Below are positions 9,061 through 17,695 of a DNA stretch of 64,000 nt, in pieces; position 1 is the stretch's first letter; every line of letters starts with the position of its first letter. Source of the stretch: an uncultured Muribaculaceae bacterium (lineage in GTDB: Bacteria > Bacteroidota > Bacteroidia > Bacteroidales > Muribaculaceae); assembly GCA_910587185.1 (NCBI GenBank), contig CAJULY010000004.1:102058-166057 (forward strand), given 5' to 3'. The position numbers were made by a program, and so were the translations under genes. The notes under the pieces are model-generated. The model saw only the letters and a list, made by a program, of their open reading frames with translations, searched no databases and was not told where the DNA came from.

Positions 9061-9798
9061 TCAGATTATGCGCATGGTTTTGGCGAGGCGGCAGGCTTCG
9101 AGTGAGTTTTTCACCTGGAGTTTCGCCAATATTTCCTGCCGGTGCCGGCTGACGGTATTCTTGCTGATCGACAGCAGGGCGGCGATATCGGCACTGGTTT
9201 TCCCGGAATCGATCAGTTTCAGAACCTGCACCTCTCTTTTACTGAGAATCGAACTGTCGCCGGCCGAGGTCAGTTCCTCGGAAAGGCCGGTTAGAGAGTT
9301 GATGACCATACTCTTCCCCGCCATGTCGAAGAGCTGCCTTCCGTAGAGACACAAAGCATGGGTAATGCTGTCGGAGTCCGGCGCATAGATGTAATACATC
9401 CGGTGGATAATTCCGATATATTCCCCTCCGAGGGTTTTCATGCGCAACTTCGAGAGCAGATAATAGTCGGGCCGGGACTTCCGCGAAACGCGTCGGAGAT
9501 AATTGAAGAACCTCAGTTCGGCGAGATATTTTTCCTCGCGGTCTTCTTCGGTCAGCAGCGAGAGTATCTTCTTTTCCCAGATGGAATTTTCGTTTGCGTA
9601 ATCGTCTATACCCAACACTTTCCCCAGTCTGCCGGCGAATATGCGGCTTTTGCCGTTTTTCAGATCACTAACCACGGCTATTGCATTTTCGATGGCGACT
9701 ATATTTTCAGCGTAGCCCAGCAGATTGCGCATTCCGGTATCTTCCGCCACAAGCGCTTGCTTTTTCAGTAATTTGTCGATTTTGGGAAGATTACTCAT
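9061..9798 (-). CDS. LuxR-type HTH transcriptional regulator
   Basis: This 245-aa cytoplasmic regulator has a GerE/LuxR HTH at its C-terminus (about 178-240, 'LSKREVQVLKLIDSGKTSAD' onward, then 'SKNTVSRHRQEILAKLQVKN'). The N-terminal ~170 residues have no receiver-domain signature and look like a PAS-like or unknown sensor region. It is divergent from a DUF1349 protein gene, sharing a back-to-back promoter. A paralogue at 32258-33013 is also adjacent to a DUF1349-like secreted protein, so the regulator/partner pairing is probably functional. There is no kinase nearby. Confidence 0.85.
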   Translation of the reverse strand: MSNLPKIDKLLKKQALVAEDTGMRNLLGYAENIVAIENAIAVVSDLKNGKSRIFAGRLGKVLGIDDYANENSIWEKKILSLLTEEDREEKYLAELRFFNYLRRVSRKSRPDYYLLSKLRMKTLGGEYIGIIHRMYYIYAPDSDSITHALCLYGRQLFDMAGKSMVINSLTGLSEELTSAGDSSILSKREVQVLKLIDSGKTSADIAALLSISKNTVSRHRQEILAKLQVKNSLEACRLAKTMRII

Positions 9799-9843
9799 CT
9801 AAAATGGTTATTTTTAGCCATTGCCATCAATTGTACAATCGTT

Positions 9844-9859
9844 TAACTTTGCAAAGATA
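9844..9859. promoter_or_regulatory. Back-to-back divergent -7 boxes
   Basis: TAACTTTG (9844-9851, plus strand, with TTG at 9821-9823 about 20 nt upstream) abuts CAAAGATA (9852-9859), which is TATCTTTG on the minus strand. These are Bacteroidetes -7 boxes for the DUF1349 gene and the luxR-type gene. Direct abutment means RNA polymerase bound at one box should block the other. Confidence 0.65.
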
Positions 9860-9891
9860 ATTGAAAAAAATGATGATAAACCCGATTGGAT

Positions 9892-10542
9892 ATGAAAAAG
9901 AAATTGATTGGTGCCACATTAATCTTATTATATGCCTCAAACATGAATGCTCAGACTCTTGAAAAAATGAACTGGTTCAACGAGCCGGCACAGTGGAGTG
10001 TGTCCGGCAACAGACTGACAATGGCTGTCACCCCCAAAAGCGATTACTGGAGAATATCGCATTACGGATTTACCGTCGATGACGCTCCGTTCTATTACGG
10101 GGAATATGGCGGAGAGTTCGAGGCGAAGGTGAAAATCTCGGGAGACTACAAAGTGCGTTTCGATCAGGCTGGAATGATGATCCGCATCGACCACGAGAAC
10201 TATATCAAGGCCGGGATTGAATATGTCGATGGAAAATACAATCTCAGTACCGTAGTGACCCACCATACGTCGGACTGGAGCGTGATAGCTCTGGATAAAC
10301 CTGTGGATTTCATCTGGATAAAGGCTGTCAGGCGGCTGGATGCCGTTGAGATTTTCTATTCGTTTGACGACAAGGAATATATTATGATGCGTAATGCCTG
10401 GATGGAAGCGAATCGTCCCGTAAAAGTCGGAATGATGGGGGCTTGTCCCGAGGGTGACGGATTTTCAGTCACATTTTCCGATTTCACTGTAAAGCATCTG
10501 CCTGATTTACGCAGGACACAATGGCTTCAAAACAACCTATGA
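9892..10542 (+). CDS. Secreted DUF1349-domain protein
   Basis: This 216-aa protein has a signal peptide (cleavage after 'NMNAQ'). Its single DUF1349 domain is a concanavalin-like jelly roll seen in proteins annotated as 'regulation of enolase' or carbohydrate-binding. Features are 'MNWFNEPAQWSVSGNRLTMA', 'DQAGMMIRIDHENYIKAGIE' and 'DFIWIKAVRRLDAVEIFYSF'. It probably binds a glycan in the periplasm or at the surface; catalysis is not evident. The ATG at 9892 is preferred to a TTG two codons upstream. It is divergent from a LuxR-type regulator and followed by a membrane-tethered HTH gene. Confidence 0.8.
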   Translation: MKKKLIGATLILLYASNMNAQTLEKMNWFNEPAQWSVSGNRLTMAVTPKSDYWRISHYGFTVDDAPFYYGEYGGEFEAKVKISGDYKVRFDQAGMMIRIDHENYIKAGIEYVDGKYNLSTVVTHHTSDWSVIALDKPVDFIWIKAVRRLDAVEIFYSFDDKEYIMMRNAWMEANRPVKVGMMGACPEGDGFSVTFSDFTVKHLPDLRRTQWLQNNL

Positions 10543-10661
10543 GTTGAGATCGCATGGGCTGACCAATTTGACAAGTTGGAAAAATTGGTCGGATTTGGAG
10601 GGACGTTTTATGGAAAATTTGTATATTTGGCGGTCATTTGCACTATGGATAAGTTTGCTAT

Positions 10662-11645
10662 ATGCGTGTCCTGATTTATATAGTCGTTCTTCTGGCAGTT
10701 ACCGGGTGCAGCCTTTCGCGATCCAGATCCGAGGTTCTCGAAGAAGCGCAGCGGTTGATGCAGAGTGACCCTGCGGCCGCCCTGTCGAAACTTAACGCCA
10801 TCGATGTGTCTGAATTCCGGGATTCTGCTACGATGGCCCGGTGGGCCCTTCTCTATAGTGAGGCAATGGTGGTCAACCGTCTTTCAGCTCCGAGTGACAC
10901 CATTGTCGATATTGCCATAGATTATTACGGTAACCATGACCTGACAGATGAATTCCGTAAAGCATCGCGACTGAAGGCGTTGAGCCGGTCAGCCGAAGGC
11001 GCCGACGCTCTGGCCACAGCTCTCTATCTTCAGAAAGAGAAGGAATTCCTGCTTTATAAGGAACGCTCGAAGCGGGAGCTTTACACTGCCATAGGTCTTG
11101 TCATCCTTCTGGTGGCGGCCGGAATCATCCTCTGGATGCGGCAGCGCATGAAATTGCAGGCGGCTAAGAACGATGTGCTGATGGCCGAGGCTTCGGGCCT
11201 AAGAAGTCTGATCGACGCCAAGCGCGAGGATGTAGGACGGCTGGAGTCGAAACTCCACGGATTGCTTGAAAACCGGTTCAACCTGATCGATTCGCTCTGC
11301 CAGACCTATTATGAATCGCAGGGAACCAAGACAGAGCGCAAGGCTGTAGTCGAAAAAGTGAAGAGCGAGATCGAGTCTGTCAGAAGCGATTCGTTCTGCG
11401 AAATGGAGCAGGCGGTGAACGACTGTCGCGACAATCTTCTTGTGAAAGTCAAGACGCTCTATCCCGACATAAAGGCGGGGGAATATCAGTTGCTGGTCTA
11501 TCTTGCAAGCGGTCTTTCGACGCGCACCATCAGTCTTCTGCTCGGGGAGTCGGTCGATGTTGTCTATAAACGCAAGTCCCGGCTGAAATCGCGTCTGAAG
11601 GATGTTGTGGCGCCGGAATGCGGCGATGTTATGGCTGTTTTCTGA
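10662..11645 (+). CDS. Membrane-anchored signalling protein with C-terminal HTH
   Basis: This 327-aa protein starts with a lipoprotein-like signal ('LLAVTGC'). A short helical, TPR-like region follows (about 25-120). A transmembrane helix (about 142-162, 'LYTAIGLVILLVAAGIILWM') leads to a coiled coil and a C-terminal HTH-like segment ('YLASGLSTRTISLLLGES', then 'DVVYKRKSRLKSRLKD'). This is the Bacteroidetes architecture in which a periplasmic sensor is linked to a cytoplasmic DNA-binding domain. A -7 box (TATATTTG, 10622-10629) precedes it. It lies upstream of a TonB receptor, which may be its target. The lipobox and TM helix together are odd: either the Cys is not lipidated or both ends are membrane-tethered. 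Confidence 0.7.
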   Translation: MRVLIYIVVLLAVTGCSLSRSRSEVLEEAQRLMQSDPAAALSKLNAIDVSEFRDSATMARWALLYSEAMVVNRLSAPSDTIVDIAIDYYGNHDLTDEFRKASRLKALSRSAEGADALATALYLQKEKEFLLYKERSKRELYTAIGLVILLVAAGIILWMRQRMKLQAAKNDVLMAEASGLRSLIDAKREDVGRLESKLHGLLENRFNLIDSLCQTYYESQGTKTERKAVVEKVKSEIESVRSDSFCEMEQAVNDCRDNLLVKVKTLYPDIKAGEYQLLVYLASGLSTRTISLLLGESVDVVYKRKSRLKSRLKDVVAPECGDVMAVF

Positions 11646-11762
11646 CCCTCATTTTTATCTGGTCAGATTTTTCCGGAACGGTTATTGGTAATCTATTGAT
11701 TATTAGCGAAGTGCTGCTCTGTATGTCAGACGGCAAATTTGGCGTGGAGGCGTTTTTGCGAG

Positions 11763-11770
11763 TAATTTTG
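11763..11770 (+). promoter_or_regulatory. -7 box (TAATTTTG) of the second TonB receptor gene
   Basis: A Bacteroidetes consensus -7 element lies 21 bp upstream of the ATG at 11791. It overlaps the more upstream in-frame alternative start at 11770, which argues for the ATG at 11791. Confidence 0.6.
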
Positions 11771-11790
11771 TGACAAAAAATCCACTCACA

Positions 11791-13872
11791 ATGAACGCTA
11801 AGATTATCATCACAATTCTGATCGCGATTCTTACCGCGAATATAGCACATCCCCGTAATCAGCAGCAACCCGACAGCCTCAGCCGGCAATTGCAGGAGGT
11901 CGTGGTGACCGCAAAACAGCCGGCCACGCGGCTTGTAGGTTCAACTCTCGTAACCACTATTCCCGGGTCGAATCTCGCCGGTCTCGGCACCGCCCTCGAT
12001 GTCCTCGCCCAGCTGCCTATGATGAAGGTTCAGGATGATGACGTAAGCGTGACAGGCAAAAACAATCTTGAAATATATATCGACGGGCGTCCTCTGCGTG
12101 ATCGGTTTGAACTGCGGCAACTGCTGTCATCGGATCTCAAAAAAGTGGAGCTGCTCATGGCGCCGGGTGCGGCCTACGGCAGTGCGGTGGGTGCGGTGCT
12201 GAGAATAACTACCCGGCGTAATTTCATCAAGGGACTTTCGGTGAAAGAACAGCTGCAGGTGGAGAAACAGCGGAAATGGTCGGCCATGGACTATCTGAGC
12301 CTGAGTTATCGCGAGGGTAGGTGGGAATGGTATCTCGACGGAGCGATAAACCGCAACAACATGATGGTGAAAGGCTCAACGACAAACACTCTCGATTATC
12401 AGGGAAAGAAGACCGTCATAGGAGGCAGTCAGGACAATTCCAACCCTACTTTGACCGGAATGGCGAGAGCAGGCTTCAACTACGCACACGGGGCTCATTC
12501 TTTTGGAGCGTATTACAGGCTGAATCCCGAAAAAGGCGACTTTACGAACAACGGCACGGAGTGGCTTGACAACGATCCGGCGCTACGCCGCATAATAGAC
12601 AGACGCATACGCGCCCACAGTCATTTTGTCTCCACATATTATGAAACTACTTTCGCCGACACTTATCGCCTCCACTTCGACGGTGATTTCAAAAGTTCCG
12701 AAGCCGATAACCGTACAGCGACGGCATATCCCGATGCCGAGGCTGACAATGTCCATTCCGCTGACCGCAGGAAGTCCTCTTTGTGGGCCGGGAAACTGTA
12801 TATGGAATTCCCCCTTGCGGGCGGCAACTTCACCGCCGGCACGCAGGACAGCTATACGCGGACGCGTCTGGATTACCGGATGATGAACGACCGCGTGGAG
12901 GAATATATTCCTTCTTCCGCCACCGATGCCCGGCAGACTTCCGCAGCCCTGTTCGCTTCATGGGGCCGCACCTTCGGAAAATTCTCTCTTTCGGCAGGCG
13001 TCAGATATGAGTATATCGACTATGATTTCAGGGTTGACGGAAAACGGGACGAAAACGTCAGCCGCCGCGACAATCTGCTGACACCGGATTTCTCATTGGG
13101 ATATTCTTTCGGCGACAACGCGCAGCTCAGCCTCAGCTATAGAATGGCCACCGTGCGGCCGCCCTATTCCAGCCTGACGGGATCGCTCAATTATGTCGGT
13201 CGCCATGAGATCGAAGGGGGCAATCCGGCTTTGCGCGACGAGAGAAACCACAGTCTGCAACTGTTCGGGATGTGGAACGGCTTCATGATCCAGACGAATT
13301 TCTCGCGCAGTCTCGACACCTACGCTTTCGTTAAGCAGCTCCATCCGGCCTCGGATCTTCAGTTGCTCATGCATCCTGTCAACATCGATGTCACGGCTCT
13401 TAGCTGTTATCTTGTCTGGAGCAAATCAATAGGCGTGTGGTCGCCGAATGTGACTGCCGGAATGTATCGGCAGTGGCTCGCCATTGAACGCAACCGATAT
13501 GACCGGCCCATATTCTCCTATTACTTCAACAATACGTTCTCTCTGTCGCGGGGATGGTCGATCACCACCAACATCAGCGGCAGCTCACGAGGTGACATGC
13601 ACACCAACCGCTTCGGCTCCAATCCGTTCACGATGGATGCATCGGTCGGAAAAACATTTCTCGGGAAGTCTCTGACAGTAAAACTCTCGGTGTCAGATCT
13701 CTTCAACACGGCCAACAACAGCTGGACCATGAATACATTCGGCGTTTTCGTTGACAAGCGGCAGGACTATGACCAACGGGGAATCTCACTTAACGTCATC
13801 TATAATTTCCAGCAACGCAAAAGCCGCTACAAGGGCCGCTCAGCCGCCGAAGACGAGATGAAGCGCCTCTGA
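11791..13872 (+). CDS. TonB-dependent outer-membrane receptor (OMP_b-brl_3 type)
   Basis: This 693-aa protein has a signal peptide, 'LQEVVVTAKQ' (TonB-box-like) and a plug ('ALDVLAQLPMMKVQDDDVSV', 'IYIDGRPLRDRFELRQLL'). A long barrel ends in 'GISLNVIYNFQQRKSRYKGR'. It has the same architecture and C-terminal signature as the receptor at 5099-7198, so the two are paralogues. Ligand unknown. The ATG at 11791 is chosen because an earlier in-frame start overlaps the -7 box. It follows the membrane-anchored HTH gene, which may regulate it. Confidence 0.87.
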   Translation: MNAKIIITILIAILTANIAHPRNQQQPDSLSRQLQEVVVTAKQPATRLVGSTLVTTIPGSNLAGLGTALDVLAQLPMMKVQDDDVSVTGKNNLEIYIDGRPLRDRFELRQLLSSDLKKVELLMAPGAAYGSAVGAVLRITTRRNFIKGLSVKEQLQVEKQRKWSAMDYLSLSYREGRWEWYLDGAINRNNMMVKGSTTNTLDYQGKKTVIGGSQDNSNPTLTGMARAGFNYAHGAHSFGAYYRLNPEKGDFTNNGTEWLDNDPALRRIIDRRIRAHSHFVSTYYETTFADTYRLHFDGDFKSSEADNRTATAYPDAEADNVHSADRRKSSLWAGKLYMEFPLAGGNFTAGTQDSYTRTRLDYRMMNDRVEEYIPSSATDARQTSAALFASWGRTFGKFSLSAGVRYEYIDYDFRVDGKRDENVSRRDNLLTPDFSLGYSFGDNAQLSLSYRMATVRPPYSSLTGSLNYVGRHEIEGGNPALRDERNHSLQLFGMWNGFMIQTNFSRSLDTYAFVKQLHPASDLQLLMHPVNIDVTALSCYLVWSKSIGVWSPNVTAGMYRQWLAIERNRYDRPIFSYYFNNTFSLSRGWSITTNISGSSRGDMHTNRFGSNPFTMDASVGKTFLGKSLTVKLSVSDLFNTANNSWTMNTFGVFVDKRQDYDQRGISLNVIYNFQQRKSRYKGRSAAEDEMKRL

Positions 13873-13931
13873 ATATCCGGCAATAATCCGTCATCTTTGC
13901 CTCGGGTATTGCACAGGAAAAATAAATGTCA

Positions 13932-13957
13932 TATCTTTGCGTTAACAATATTGTTAA
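13932..13957 (+). promoter_or_regulatory. Promoter with TetR-type operator of the efflux operon
   Basis: The -7 box TATCTTTG (13932-13939) is followed two bases later by a perfect 16-bp palindrome, TTAACAATATTGTTAA (13942-13957). The palindrome sits across the expected transcription start and 25 bp before the TetR ATG. The size and position fit an autorepression operator for the TetR protein encoded next. Confidence 0.72.
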
Positions 13958-13981
13958 TCAAATTTGATAAATAAATTTGTT

Positions 13982-14620
13982 ATGGCAAAGGAAAGACAAA
14001 CTCACGACACGGAGTCACGGATACTTCAGGCTGCCGAACGCGAGTTCCTGACAAAGGGTTTCGCCGGCGCGAGGACCACTTCCATAGCGGAAGCCGCGGG
14101 AGTGACACACGCTATGCTCCACTACTATTTCCGCACGAAAGAGAAACTTTTTGACAGAATCATATCGGAGAAAATCGAATTGATAAAGAATCTGATTTTC
14201 GAAGCGGCGATAGATTCCGGTCTGTCAATCCAAGAGAAGATCAGGATGGTCATGGACCGCCATCTGGAGTTCATTGCGGACAATCCCGATCTGCCGCGGT
14301 TTATTGTGGGGGAGGTGTTCAACTCACCTGACCGAACCGGAATTCTGCTGGAAAAAATAAAGACCTACGCACCGGCCATGGTTGCCGAACTGCAGCGTCA
14401 GCTTGATGAAGCGGCCGATAAAGGCGTCATACGCAAAGTCGATGCGGCCATGCTTATAATAGATATCGCTTCGCTCAACATTTTTTCATATATGGTGTCG
14501 CCGCTGATAAACGCCGTGCTTGACAACTGCATGCAGGGGAATCCCGAGCAATTCCTCGAGCGCAGGAAACGGGAGAATTTCGACACAATTATGAGAAAAC
14601 TAACGCCTGCCGGATCATGA
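13982..14620 (+). CDS. TetR/AcrR-family repressor of the efflux operon
   Basis: This 212-aa regulator has the canonical TetR HTH at residues ~8-55 ('RILQAAEREFLTKGFAGART' then 'TSIAEAAGVTHAMLHYYFRT'). A helical ligand-binding domain follows. The ATG at 13982 is preferred over an upstream in-frame start that overlaps the AT-rich leader. Its stop overlaps the tolC-like start by 4 bp (ATGA), so it is the first gene of a seven-gene operon. It probably represses the operon from the palindrome at 13942-13957 and releases on binding an exported compound. Confidence 0.9.
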   Translation: MAKERQTHDTESRILQAAEREFLTKGFAGARTTSIAEAAGVTHAMLHYYFRTKEKLFDRIISEKIELIKNLIFEAAIDSGLSIQEKIRMVMDRHLEFIADNPDLPRFIVGEVFNSPDRTGILLEKIKTYAPAMVAELQRQLDEAADKGVIRKVDAAMLIIDIASLNIFSYMVSPLINAVLDNCMQGNPEQFLERRKRENFDTIMRKLTPAGS

Positions 14621-15900
14621 AAAAGCCTATAATACTATTCTTTTGTCTCATAATCGCGCCACTGTGCGTGACAGCGCAGATAACCATAGAGCAATGTGTT
14701 GAAAAAGCGATGGAAAACTATCCTGAAATCAGAAAATATGATCTGGTTTCAGCAACCCGGGAAATCGATCTTTCAGACATTGACAAAGGATGGCTTCCGA
14801 GGATAAGCGCTTACGGCCAGGCAACCGTTCAGAATACGGTTCCCTCTTTTCCCGAATCCCTTTCAGGTGTCCTGCAGCAGATGGGACAGTCGATGAAAGG
14901 GCTTGACAAGCTGCAGTATAAGGTCGGAGTGGATATTTCCCAGACGATCTGGGATGGTGGCCTGTCGCGAGCACGGCGCGATGTGAGCCGGCTGACGTCG
15001 GAAACCCAAAGGAAAAATATCGACGTGGAACTGTATGCCGTGCGTCAGAGAGTGGAAAACCTTTACTTCGCCATTCTTCTGACCGAGGAACAGATAGCGC
15101 AGACAGGCAATGCTCTCGCTCTGGTCAAAGGGAATCTCGAAAAACTTCGGTCGATGCTCCGAAACGGAACCGCGATGCAGTGTGACGTCGATATGGTTGC
15201 CGCACAGGCTCTGACTATGGAGCAGGATATCACCCGGGCACGCAGTGCCGTTCGAGGCTACAGGCAGGTCCTCGAAATCTTCATAGGCGAGAGTCTCTCC
15301 GACAGAGCTCTGGTAATGCCGGACGCACTGATGCCTTCCGACATGCGACCGGCGCGTCCGGAATTAAGTCTTTTCGAAAACCGGATAGCTGCGGCGCAGG
15401 CCTCCCGGCGTCTCTCCGATGTCTCACTCATGCCGAAAGTGGGATTTTTCGCCCAGACATGGTATGGCTATCCCGGCTTCGACTATTTCAAAAGCATGAT
15501 GAACCGCAATCTTTCGTTCAACATTATGGCGGGGGTTAAAGTGACGTGGAATATTGACGCGTTCTATACGAAGAAAAACACCGACCGCAGAACTGCCGTC
15601 GATACCGGAAACGTCATGGCCGAGAAAGAGACCTTCCTGTTCAACACGGGCATGCAGTCCGTTTCGCAGCAGGAAAAGATCAGCGGCCTTCGCTCGGTGA
15701 TGGCTGACGACGCGAAGATAATAGAATTGCGGACGAACGTCAGGAAAGCGGCTGAGTCTCAGCTCGAGAACGGAGTCATAGACGCAACGGCACTGCTGAC
15801 GAAAATAACCGATGAGAATCAGGCGAAACTTACCGCCCGCTTTCACGAAATCCAGTTGATTCAGGAAATTTACAACCTAAAATATATCCTCAACCGATGA
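14617..15900 (+). CDS. TolC-family outer-membrane efflux protein
   Basis: This 427-aa protein has a signal peptide (cleavage near 'LCVTAQ') and two outer-membrane efflux (OEP) repeats rich in long amphipathic helices. A typical start is 'ITIEQCVEKAMENYPEIRKY'. It should form the trimeric channel-tunnel through which the downstream ABC-2 pump exports its substrate. Four-bp overlaps with the TetR gene and the HlyD gene indicate translational coupling. Confidence 0.9.
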   Translation: MKKPIILFFCLIIAPLCVTAQITIEQCVEKAMENYPEIRKYDLVSATREIDLSDIDKGWLPRISAYGQATVQNTVPSFPESLSGVLQQMGQSMKGLDKLQYKVGVDISQTIWDGGLSRARRDVSRLTSETQRKNIDVELYAVRQRVENLYFAILLTEEQIAQTGNALALVKGNLEKLRSMLRNGTAMQCDVDMVAAQALTMEQDITRARSAVRGYRQVLEIFIGESLSDRALVMPDALMPSDMRPARPELSLFENRIAAAQASRRLSDVSLMPKVGFFAQTWYGYPGFDYFKSMMNRNLSFNIMAGVKVTWNIDAFYTKKNTDRRTAVDTGNVMAEKETFLFNTGMQSVSQQEKISGLRSVMADDAKIIELRTNVRKAAESQLENGVIDATALLTKITDENQAKLTARFHEIQLIQEIYNLKYILNR

Positions 15901-16784
15901 AAAAGATATACTTCCCTATGGCTGCGGCGCTCTTTATGGCCGCATGTTCAAAGACGCCTGATTATGACTCAACCGGAATTTTCGAGGCGACGACAGTGAC
16001 AGTGTCGGCTGAGACCTCCGGCAAAATCCTCTCGATGGACATATCGGAGGGCGACAGTATAATGGCCGGACAGACAATAGCCGTAGTCGATACATCTCTG
16101 CTCGTCCTTCAGCGGAAACAGCTCGGAAGCCAGAAGCAGTCGGTGGTGAGTTCGGCTCCCGACATATCGGCACAGGCCGCGTCTCTGCGCACGCAGATCG
16201 ATCATCAGACCCATGAATGCGAACGGCTCGGGCGCCTCCTGGCTGACGGAGCTACGACACGCAAGCAATATGACGATGCGAAAGCCCATCTCGCCGCGCT
16301 GCGCGGTCAGCTTCAGGCTATGGTCTCATCACTGTCCAACACTCGCACATCCATTTCTGACAATGCCGTGGCCATGCAATACCAGAAAGAGCAGCTTGAG
16401 GAACAGATTGAGAAAAGCACCGTAAAATCCCCGCTCACAGGAACGGTTCTCGTCAAATATGCCGAGCCGGGCGAGTTCGCGACTCCGGGGCGGCAGATAT
16501 GCAGGATTGCCAATCTCGGCGACATATATCTGCGCGCCTATTTCACGGCTTCGCAGCTTGCCGCTCTGAAAGTAGGGCAGCGTGTCACAGTCATTGCCGA
16601 TTTCGGCAGTGACGAGCAGTTTGAATATCCGGGAACCGTCACGTGGATAGCGCAGGAGAGCGAGTTTACACCGAAATCGATCCAGACGAATGATTCGCGG
16701 GCCAATCTGGTCTATGCGGTCAAGATAGCCGTGAAAAACGACGGGCGTCTCAAACTCGGGCAATATGGAGAGGTGCGCTTATGA
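15897..16784 (+). CDS. HlyD-family periplasmic adaptor lipoprotein
   Basis: This 295-aa membrane-fusion protein has a lipoprotein signal (Cys17 in 'MAAC'). A biotinyl-lipoyl half ('TSGKILSMDISEGDSIMAGQ'), a coiled-coil hairpin (~75-165) and the second lipoyl half ('KSPLTGTVLVKYAEPGEFAT') follow. A beta-barrel comes last. It bridges the inner-membrane permeases and the TolC-like channel. The layout matches E. coli YbhG of the YbhGFSR system. It overlaps both neighbours by 4 bp. Confidence 0.9.
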   Translation: MKKIYFPMAAALFMAACSKTPDYDSTGIFEATTVTVSAETSGKILSMDISEGDSIMAGQTIAVVDTSLLVLQRKQLGSQKQSVVSSAPDISAQAASLRTQIDHQTHECERLGRLLADGATTRKQYDDAKAHLAALRGQLQAMVSSLSNTRTSISDNAVAMQYQKEQLEEQIEKSTVKSPLTGTVLVKYAEPGEFATPGRQICRIANLGDIYLRAYFTASQLAALKVGQRVTVIADFGSDEQFEYPGTVTWIAQESEFTPKSIQTNDSRANLVYAVKIAVKNDGRLKLGQYGEVRL

Positions 16785-17695
16785 CAGCCGCCATAGAAAT
16801 ATCGGGGATAACCAAACGCTACGGGAACGTAACGGCGCTCGACGGTGTCAGTTTCCGTATAGAGCCGGGCGAGCTTTTCGGGCTGATCGGTCCTGACGGC
16901 GCGGGAAAAAGTTCGCTTTACAGAATCCTGGCGACTCTGGCTCTTCCCGACAGCGGTTCGGCGAAGGTATGCGGGCTTGACGTTGCCGCCGACTATCGCG
17001 TGCTGCGCACACGCATCGGTTACATGCCGGAGAAATTCTCGTTTTATCAGGACCTGACCGTCACGGAGAACCTGCATTTCTTCGCCTCTCTTTTCGGTGT
17101 GTCCGTCAGGGAAAATTTCCCGCTGATCGCGCCGATATTCGGGCAACTCGAAAAATTTCCTGACAGAAAGGCCGGAGCGTTGTCGGGAGGCATGAAACAG
17201 AAACTCGCGTTGAGCTGTGCGCTGATTCACCGGCCCGAAATCCTTCTGCTCGACGAGCCGACTACGGGAGTCGATGCCGTTTCGCGCAGCGAGTTCTGGG
17301 AAATGCTTTCTCAGCTCACGCGCAGCGGCATTACGATTCTTGTCTCCACATCCTATATGGACGAGGCAACCCGATGCGGTCGCATAGCCATGATAAACGA
17401 AGGCCACATCCTTGCGGTCGATTCGCCCGCGGCGCTCGCCGGCAGTCTCGGAGAGAATCTCTATAATGCCGTGGCGCCCGATATGTTCGGGCTGCTGACG
17501 CAGTTGAGAATGATGCCCGATGTCATTGACTGCTATACCTTCGGGGCCACGCTTCATCTTGTCGCGGCCCCCGGATTTTCGCCCGGAGAGACAGTTGCCG
17601 CTCTCACTCACTCGGGTCTCCGCGATGTCAGGATCTATCCGGCCCAAGGAGATATAGAGGATTTATTTATCAAGCAGATTCGCGATGGAAAATAG
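16781..17695 (+). CDS. ABC transporter ATP-binding protein
   Basis: This 304-aa nucleotide-binding protein has Walker A 'GPDGAGKSS', signature 'LSGGMKQKL' and Walker B 'ILLLDEPTTGVD'. A ~70-residue C-terminal extension follows. It energises export with the second ATPase and the two ABC-2 permeases downstream. In YbhF of E. coli these two ATPase domains are fused; here they are separate proteins with an 11-bp gene overlap. Confidence 0.92.
   Translation: MTAAIEISGITKRYGNVTALDGVSFRIEPGELFGLIGPDGAGKSSLYRILATLALPDSGSAKVCGLDVAADYRVLRTRIGYMPEKFSFYQDLTVTENLHFFASLFGVSVRENFPLIAPIFGQLEKFPDRKAGALSGGMKQKLALSCALIHRPEILLLDEPTTGVDAVSRSEFWEMLSQLTRSGITILVSTSYMDEATRCGRIAMINEGHILAVDSPAALAGSLGENLYNAVAPDMFGLLTQLRMMPDVIDCYTFGATLHLVAAPGFSPGETVAALTHSGLRDVRIYPAQGDIEDLFIKQIRDGK

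Noticed and set aside
16712..17647. 311-codon antisense frame over the first ABC ATPase gene
   Set aside because: Same artefact; the plus-strand gene has all ABC motifs.
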